From contig NC_064002.1 in assembly GCF_932276165.1 (NCBI RefSeq), forward strand, positions 1,240,001-1,304,000: a DNA stretch of 64,000 bases, in the 5' to 3' direction. This document shows positions 59,001 to 64,000 of the stretch, piece after piece. A program made the position numbers and the translations under genes. The number at the start of each line of letters is the position of its first letter. The stretch's first letter is position 1. This DNA is from Plutella xylostella (lineage: Eukaryota; Arthropoda; Insecta; Lepidoptera; Plutellidae). The notes under the pieces were generated by a model. The model made no database searches. It saw nothing but the letters and a program-made list of their open reading frames with translations, and was not told the origin of the DNA.

Positions 59001-62000
59001 CGCGAATTTCCAATGATGTTCAGCATGACTCCCTGAAACAACCCCCTTTCTGCTTAGTTTACGACTTTTATAACAATTTATCTTTATTTAATTTGGCTTA
59101 CATTTTTTGTCTGTGGTACCTAATAGTCGAAGAAAACACACACATACACCACATTCACTTCACTTCGCTATCATACGTCCTCTATTCGCTCTTGAAACCT
59201 CTGCTGTGTGAAGCATTAAAACATTCAGTATGACTGACCTTGTCCTGCAACGAGCAGCCTGACGGCAGCCAGCACCTTGTAGGCCACGTGTTGCGGGCGA
59301 ATGCTCGGCAACGCAGATATGAGGAGCGGCGCCGCCCGTCCTGAGAACATTACACTGGATGTCAATAACATGTGGTAGCAAATGGATAGAGATAGTCCAA
59401 AATTGTAAGGATTAGCATAGACTGAAGGACCTACCTATCTTTATCGCTAAGAAGAAAACGAAATGACATCATCACAATCACAATCCATCACGTTCCTACT
59501 GGGGTACGGGTGTCCTTCCAATGTAGGAAGGATTTAAAATGGGATAGATTACATATTCCCGACAAATAAAAACACTCTTTGATTCGACTCGTTGATCCCA
59601 TGTTTCCCAAAGAAACAGACTCTCATAAACCACATTTCTTTTTCGGAAATGTACTTTTAATTTTGGTTTATTAGCAATGTATCTTACACCCCTGTTCTTT
59701 TTTTACCGTTTCCGAATTGGTGTGATAGTGAAATTTACTTTGAATATCGGCACAATCCATCACGTCCCTACTGGGGTACGGGTGTCCTTCCAATGTAGGA
59801 AGGATTTAAAATGGGATAGATTACATATTCCCGACAAATAAAACCACATGAGCTCTTTGATTCGACTCGTTGATCCCATGTTTCCCAAAGAAACAGACTC
59901 TCATAAACCACATTTCTTTTTCGGAAATGTACTTTTAATTTTGGTTTATTAGCAATGTATCTTACACCCCTGTTCTTTTTTTACCGTTTCCGAATTGGTG
60001 TGATAGTGAAATTTACTTTGAATATCGGTACCTGACAACAGGAACATCATTCATAAAAGCCACCCTATTATTGACTAAAGTTACCATGTAGCGCGGCGGT
60101 CCTCTTGTTGCACGCTGTAGTTGTGATGTAGTTATATTACCATGTAGCGCGGCGGTCCTCTTGTTGCACGCTGTAGTTGTGATGTAGTTATATTACCATG
60201 TAGCGCGGCGGTCCTCTTGTTGCACGCTGTAGTTGTGATGTAGTTATATTACCATGTAGCGCGGCGGTCCTCTTGTTGCACGCTGTAGTTGTGATGTAGT
60301 TATATTACCATGTAGCGCGGCGGTCCTCTTGTTGCACGCTGTAGTTGTGATGTAGTTATATTACCATGTAGCGCGGCGGTCCTCTTGTTGCACGCTGTAG
60401 TTGTGATGTAGTTATATTACCATGTAGCGCGGCGGTCCTCTTGTTGCACGCTGTAGTTGTGATGTAGTTATATTACCATGTAGCGCGGCGGTCCTCTTGT
60501 TGCACGCTGTAGTTGTGATGTAGTTATATTACCATGTAGCGCGGCGGTCCTCTTGTTGCACGCTGTAGTTGTGATGTAGTTATATTACCATGTATCGCGG
60601 CGGTCCTCTTGTTGCACGCTGTAGTTGTGATGTAGTTGACGACCGAATGGCGCAGTGGTTAGTGACCCTGACTACTGAGCCGAAGGTCCCGGGTTCGATT
60701 CCCGGCTGGGGCAGATATTTGTTTAAAGACAGATATTTGTACTCGGGTCTTGGGTGTTGATATTTATATTTAGTATCTATCTATCTATGTATTTGTGTAG
60801 ATATATCAGCTGTCCGTCACCCATAACCCAGGTTCTGCCTAGCTTGGGGTCGGATGGCCGTTTGTGAGATGTGCCCACATATTTATTTATTTATATTACC
60901 ATGTAGCGCGGCGGCCCTCTTGTTCTGCTCCGGCACGGCCAGGTTCCGTATGGCGGAGGCGGCCGCGTGCTGGATCCTCACCGCCGTGCCGAGCTCCACG
61001 GCGCACGACTCTTGTTGCACGCTGTAGTTGTGATGTGTGGAGAATATGTCTGGAAATTAACATTTTACAGTTTTAAACCCTATTGTGCGAAATGTATAGG
61101 GATGATAATAATTTGTGTAACTTAATTTTGGATTTTACGACAGTATTTTAACATCTTCTTTACTGCGTAACTAAAAAGAATTGACTTCGTGCACTAGTTA
61201 TTACGAACTAGCTTTTCCAAGAGAGCTTTGCAATGTCTAAGGTTTCCTTGTAGGAATTTTGGGATAAAAAATAGTCTATAGCACTCAAATCTCATCTTCA
61301 AATGAATTGTTGCACATAATTCCTATAGAATAGGTATGATCTATCAAACACCCAAAACCTCTTAACCGAACCCTCACCAAGCAATTTATCCGCGATGCCC
61401 TCCTCCATCATCTGTATGCAGTACTGGTCCTTCCGTGCGAAGTTCCCGACGGCCAACACTGCGGCGGCGAGCAGCCGGCTGTCGGTGGACGAAAGCCATT
61501 TCACGGCGGTGCGGTACACGGGGCCCCGGCCTGACGCGTAGAGGCGGTCCATGGCTTCGTCTGTGGGGGTTATGGGGTGAAATAGTAGTGGGAGGAGGAA
61601 AATGTGTGTTAAACAATAATGGGTTACGAAAGGAACTATAAAGTATTTATTATGCAGAAGTACACATCAACTTGAACTCAAACACATTTGGTTCAGATTT
61701 GTGGTGAATGCCTATAAAAAACTTGTAGAATCTGTGCCATATTGCAAATTGGTGAAAACATTACATTGGTCTCAATAATGACATTATACTCTCAAACATT
61801 ACAGGTCTCACCTCCAGTCAACACAATGATGATCAGATCGCAGGCCTGCTTCATGATGGCCTCCACCTCCGCATCCTCGGTGGTGAGGTCCCCGACCGCG
61901 CGCCGCCCCACCAGCACCTCCAGCCGTGAACACACCAGCTCCACCCCGCCTTGCTCCGCTATTAGTGTCTTTACTGCATCTGGAATGTGTTAGTATAGTG

Positions 62001-63298
62001 AAACTTTCAGTACTTATACTTATACACATAATTTTGACAGTACAGAATAATACAGGAAAATTTTCATCATACACTACATAGAATATGGTCTCTTCTTATT
62101 TTTAGCATCCTGCAGGGCGATCACGAACAATATAGAATTGAATGCGAGTGCGACTATTGTCAACTTGAAAGTACTTTCGCACACTTTTTACCTATAGAAT
62201 TGACAGTTGTCGCACTCGCATTTGATTCTATATGTTAGCTCTGTTTTTCGTGATCACCCTGCAGGTGACAAATGCTGGGTTGGGTTTGTCACCCCTCACC
62301 ATGGAGAAAGGAATAGTCAGTCAGATTAGTTGTCACCAGATCTATAAAGTATAGTAAATATGTCACTCAAGGATCACTCTTTTAATATGCTAATAGAATT
62401 TTCATATGTTGTCTTATTTAAAACATATTTACTGATCTTACCATGCTCAGCTTGCATGTGCAAGTGATCCAAACAGAGCTCAGTGATTTCAATATTAGTA
62501 GACTCCTTCAATATACTCAGCACTGCCGAGTTTATGTCATCACTGAACTGATGCTCATGGAGATTGTCATTGATAACACTGAGCAGCATCACAACTGTGG
62601 TCACCAGGCTGTCACTCATGTCATCTTTACTCAACTCAGAAACTAGAATTCTGTGGATCAGCTCTACAACACCATTCTCCAAAACCAACTCACACATTTC
62701 TTTCCCCCCAATAGTAAAATTAAGTAGAATTTTACTGACTAACAGTTTTATGTCTTCAGAACCTTCCATAGAGTTTTCTATAGTTTTCTGCAACAGTGCC
62801 ACTAGAATTGGCACCCCATTGCATTCAATGATAGTTTGTCTGCCGTTGTCACAATCAAAACACAGGTTCCCCAGAGCTCTGCAGCTCTGCTTGACTAGTT
62901 CAAGTCTCTCACTCGTTATGTCCTTCTTTAAAAGATTAAGTATAGGTACAATAGTTTCTTTGTGTGCATAGCTTTCCCGTTTCTCTTCACACTTGGAGAG
63001 CTCAGCTATGGCTTGCACAGACAGAAGAACAATCTCTGGGTCGCTGCTGTTTACGAGGGATTTGATGCATGAAGAGACGTCGTAGTCATAGTCCTTGCCT
63101 GTCTTGATGATATCATTCAACTTGGCTTTCAACTCTTTCATATTGGTTATGTTTTGTATGACCAGTGTTTCTAATGATATCGATTTTTTCGCTGTAGCCC
63201 CTGTAAGTTGAGGAGTTAGCAATTAGACATTGTAAACATTTTGTAAGTCTTCTTATGCACTATATGAATTTATGAATAAAGAAAACAGTACCTTCCAT
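55580..63298 (-). CDS. vimar: Small GTPase GDP dissociation stimulator, armadillo-repeat protein (RAP1GDS1/SmgGDS, vimar ortholog)
   Basis: Join of 63292-63298, 62442-63200, 61812-61979, 61378-61560, 60900-61049, 59239-59340, 58623-58783 and 55580-56002 (minus strand): 1953 nt, 650 residues, every junction GT/AG and in phase. Family marks in order: RALGNLCFDCDNGRQTI (compare the vertebrate RALGN-C-D-GR repeat), AEHDAVKTLIAEQGGVELV, LTGDEAMDRLYASGRGPV, AAAVLAVGNFARKDQYCIQM, HAAASAIRNLAVPEQNKR and SLMQNEAIVALTLLAIESL. These are armadillo helices. Vertebrate SmgGDS is about 560-610 residues and is a cytosolic chaperone and exchange factor for prenylated small GTPases with basic tails (Rho, Rap, Rac); Drosophila vimar also affects mitochondria through Miro. 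The final exon is partly duplicated at 46852-47140. Product identity is firm; exon 1 is short and slightly less certain. Confidence 0.92.
56429..57228. repeat. Palindrome carrying two inverted RT fragments
   Basis: Arms of about 370 bp look identical and meet near 56790 at GCAGGCTGCTGACTATAGCA. The right arm has an extra 73-bp tandem copy (GCTGACTATAG...CTGGCCAGG). Each arm contains the same 70-residue Jockey-type RT fragment (minus 56432-56644, plus 57013-57225) with RWIESYIRNRSQAVLIKGFE and GPLLFTLYINDIGG. The catalytic YADD is present but out of frame (57195-57206). Each arm also carries a short piece of exon 7 and its donor (CGTGCAGGTAATGG). Confidence 0.85.
57371..57504 (-). pseudogene. 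vimar: Duplicate of exon 7 (7c), possible alternative exon
   Basis: 134 nt; donor GTGCAG|GTAATG at 57369-57370, acceptor-like GCGTCAG|ACGGGG at 57505-57506. Peptide DGAALAAISGWGAAE, then CVKQLRAGRQLGNMVQ. Same phases as 7a and 7b, frame intact. Confidence 0.55.
58008..58141 (-). pseudogene. vimar: Duplicate of exon 7 (7b), possible alternative exon
   Basis: 134 nt; donor GTGCAG|GTAATG intact at 58006-58007, acceptor-like GCATCAG|ACGGGG at 58142-58143 with a poor pyrimidine tract. The frame is intact: DGAALAAVSGWGAAE, then CVKQLRAGRQLGNIVQ. It starts and ends in the same phases as 7a, but lacks 27 nt (9 residues) at the start. Confidence 0.55.
58160..58334. mobile_element. 175-bp palindromic MITE
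   Basis: GGCCACGTTCAGATGACAAG is mirrored by CTTGTCATCTGAACGTGGCC, flanked by ATA on both sides (58157-58159, 58335-58337). Arms about 75 bp, rich in ACGCGCG. The tandem copy at 57510-57525 reads CATATACATACTGCT, the empty site. Confidence 0.9.
58623..58783 (-). CDS. vimar: RAP1GDS1 exon 7a
   Basis: 161 nt, residues about 457-510: SVARLVASDPAALSAISGWG, then EAPRLLAACVKQLRAGRQLG, ending NFVQ. Acceptor ATTTCCAG|ACTCAG with a normal pyrimidine tract, donor GTGCAG|GTAATG. Starts with 2 nt of a split codon and ends at phase 0. This is the copy that best matches the family across its whole length. Confidence 0.9.
58850..58990. repeat. Dispersed lepidopteran-type repeat fragment
   Basis: GTGGGAATTCCGGGATAAAA and AGTAGCCTATGTTCTTTCCC, then (GACA)n and (ATAAT)n. 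A second, diverged piece lies at about 61245-61290 (GGAATTTTGGGATAAAAAAT). Class uncertain. Confidence 0.6.
59239..59340 (-). CDS. vimar: RAP1GDS1 exon 6
   Basis: 102 nt, residues about 423-456 (RAAPLLISALPSIRPQHVAY, KVLAAVRLLVAGQ). Acceptor TTCTCAG|GACGGG, donor ACAAG|GTCAGT. Confidence 0.9.
59479..60028. repeat. Direct tandem duplication, ~275 bp x 2, in intron 5
   Basis: 59479-59750 and 59751-60028 both run from CACAATCCATCACG to CTTTGAATATCGG with few differences (TTCC versus CCCT, and an extra CCACATGAG in the second copy). Confidence 0.9.
60083..60637. repeat. 56-bp minisatellite, 10 copies, derived from RAP1GDS1 exon 5
   Basis: Units start at 60083, 60139, 60195, 60251, 60307, 60363, 60419, 60475, 60531 and 60587, period exactly 56. 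Each unit fuses the two ends of exon 5: ACCATGTAGCGCGGCGGTCC TCTTGTT (donor end) to GCACGCTGTAGTTGTGATGT (acceptor end), skipping the middle of the exon. Units are nearly identical. Each keeps a donor-like CATG|GTAATA on the minus strand. Confidence 0.93.
60638..60895 (+). mobile_element. tRNA-derived SINE (copy 2) in RAP1GDS1 intron 5
   Basis: A box TGGCGCAGTGG at 60648-60658, B box GGGTTCGATTCCC at 60691-60703, body as at 11424-11703, tail TTTATTTATTTAT. Lies between the minisatellite and exon 5, in opposite orientation to the gene. Confidence 0.9.
60900..61049 (-). CDS. vimar: RAP1GDS1 exon 5
   Basis: 150 nt, residues about 373-422 (IFSTHHNYSVQQESCAVELG, HAAASAIRNLAVPEQNKR). Acceptor TTTCCAG|ACATAT, donor ACATG|GTAATA at 60898-60899. 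A CTCTTGTT direct repeat inside it (plus-strand form, about 60917 and 61011) matches the deletion point seen in the adjacent minisatellite. Confidence 0.92.
61378..61560 (-). CDS. vimar: RAP1GDS1 exon 4
   Basis: 183 nt, residues about 312-372 (DEAMDRLYASGRGPVYRTAV, LAVGNFARKDQYCIQMMEEG). Acceptor CCCACAG|ACGAAG, donor CTTG|GTGAGG. Confidence 0.92.
61812..61979 (-). CDS. vimar: RAP1GDS1 exon 3
   Basis: 168 nt, residues about 256-311 (DAVKTLIAEQGGVELVCSRL, then KQACDLIIIVLTG). Acceptor ATTCCAG|ATGCAG, donor GGAG|GTGAGA. Confidence 0.92.
62107..62270. mobile_element. Palindromic MITE in RAP1GDS1 intron 2
   Basis: CCTGCAGGGCGATCACGAA on the left mirrors TTCGTGATCACCCTGCAGG on the right. GAATGCGAGTGCGAC mirrors GTCGCACTCGCATTTG. 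Loop about 60 bp. Confidence 0.8.
62442..63200 (-). CDS. vimar: RAP1GDS1 exon 2
   Basis: 759 nt, residues 3-255; acceptor AG at 63201-63202, donor GCATG|GTAAG at 62440-62441. Carries the N-terminal armadillo repeats, with LSVQAIAELSKCEEKR and CRALGNLCFDCDNGR. Confidence 0.92.
63292..63298 (-). CDS. vimar: RAP1GDS1 coding exon 1 (start codon)
   Basis: ATGGAAG then donor GTACTG. Joined to exon 2 it reads MEGATAKKSIS in frame. Chosen because exon 2 has an acceptor (CTTACAG|GGGCT) just upstream of GATAKK, so a Met inside the preceding intron is unlikely. Confidence 0.75.
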
Positions 63299-63604
63299 TT
63301 TCCCGTAATTATTGCACAGTGTAAGGGCGAAAATCAATGTAATTTCATAATAAGCCACCAACAAGTACCTAGCCTATGAGGCGACCTATATACACGTTCG
63401 TCGTAAATAAACTATAATAACTTTAGTGAAACATAAATTAAATTTAAATGAAAATTGGTGTATGCAACTATGAAATTGAAAAACGATTGATTTGATTACT
63501 TGACATTTGACTGACAGTTTATTACACAAATTTGACGAGTCAAGTGACAGTGATAGTTAACAGATTAAAAAGTGCGGTCCATAGACACAAGGCGTATATA
63601 TATA
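63299..63604 (-). promoter_or_regulatory. RAP1GDS1 5' UTR and promoter region (inferred)
   Basis: The 300 bases upstream of the start codon contain no ORF on the gene's strand. No TATA box or initiator could be fixed. Position alone supports this call. Confidence 0.35.
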
Positions 63605-64000
63605 TCTATAAAGCTGCGTACACACCGGGCCAACGAAGGCCAACGAACGGGTTTCGTTGGCCTTCGTTGGTTCAATCTGGACGGCTTAGCGAATGCCAAC
63701 GATCGCTCGTTGGCCTGTGCCGGCGATCCGAAGCGTGGCGGCAACATCAAAGAAATCGAGCTATTTGAACAAACTCTGTTTGGACGGTCGCCGAAGGCCA
63801 ACGAACGAACGCTCAGTTGAAGCACGTGGGCGTAGCGTGTAGACGTCCAATTTGATTATAACTTGGATATTTCCTCCCATTTAGATCATGCAGAAAAACA
63901 AAGAATGGAGTAACGGCGATAATAATGATGTTATCGTCGTCCATGATTAAATTGCGAATGAAAGAGAAAAAGAACTGGAATCCAGTGCCAACGAACGTTC
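63605..64000. mobile_element. Partial MITE-like repeat with GCCAACGA dyads, cut by the window edge
   Basis: Starts GCTGCGTACACACCGGGCCA. GGCCAACGAA and its complement TTCGTTGGCC recur about eight times as nested palindromes (63632-63672, 63695-63718, 63797-63815, 63986-64000). ORFs here on both strands are products of the repeats. The other end lies outside. Confidence 0.6.

Noticed and set aside
60083..60637. CRISPR-like array
   Set aside because: Units are contiguous 56-bp repeats without variable spacers and clearly derive from exon 5.
55580..63298. Treating exon-sized ORFs of RAP1GDS1 as separate small genes
   Set aside because: Splice sites and phases join them into one protein that follows the RAP1GDS1 family from end to end.
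63532..63825. Three overlapping ORFs of about 80 codons at the right edge
   Set aside because: They are produced by the repeated GCCAACGA palindromes.

Overview
This window looks like AT-rich nuclear DNA from an insect, almost certainly a moth or butterfly (Lepidoptera). The reasons are a spliced gene with short introns, tRNA-derived SINEs carrying the TTTCCTCACGATGTTTTCC body seen throughout lepidopteran genomes, RTE-type LINE 3' ends with GAT-rich tails, and very many short palindromic MITEs. There are no bacterial operons, CRISPR arrays or complete tRNA/rRNA genes.

The one gene I can reconstruct end to end is on the minus strand at 63298-55580. It is an armadillo-repeat protein orthologous to RAP1GDS1/SmgGDS (Drosophila vimar). 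I count eight coding exons with consistent GT/AG sites and phases, giving about 650 residues. Its seventh exon has two shortened, phase-compatible copies further down the same intron. Its fifth exon has spawned a 10-copy, 56-bp minisatellite in the adjacent intron. A second minus-strand gene is visible only as a pair of exons, present twice (42361-43108 and 48317-49064); it may be MBF2-like. A possible orphan exon lies at 24970-25182.

Layout: 1-4.5 kb holds a LINE tail, MITEs and an intact gag-only LTR element (1584-3444) with identical LTRs and a tRNA-Pro primer site. 4.5-14.5 kb is mostly non-coding, with an RTE tail and SINEs. 14.5-19.1 kb is copy 1 of a TTAA-flanked repeat. 22.2-24.3 kb is a 2.1-kb palindrome interrupted by a SINE. 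29.36-47.14 kb and 47.14-55.87 kb are two copies (A and B) of a tandem segmental duplication whose breakpoint lies inside the last RAP1GDS1 exon. Copy A was invaded by a Jockey/CR1-like LINE, which was in turn invaded by two inverted copies of the TTAA element (32090-40335, about 4-kb arms), and also by a MITE and two back-to-back hAT elements. Copy B carries different insertions. 55.6-63.3 kb is RAP1GDS1. 63.6 kb to the end is a partial repeat just upstream of that gene.

Because A and B serve as empty-site controls for each other, the order and target sites of many insertions can be read directly. All coordinates and alignments were made by eye. Family names for transposons are inferences unless a diagnostic motif is quoted.
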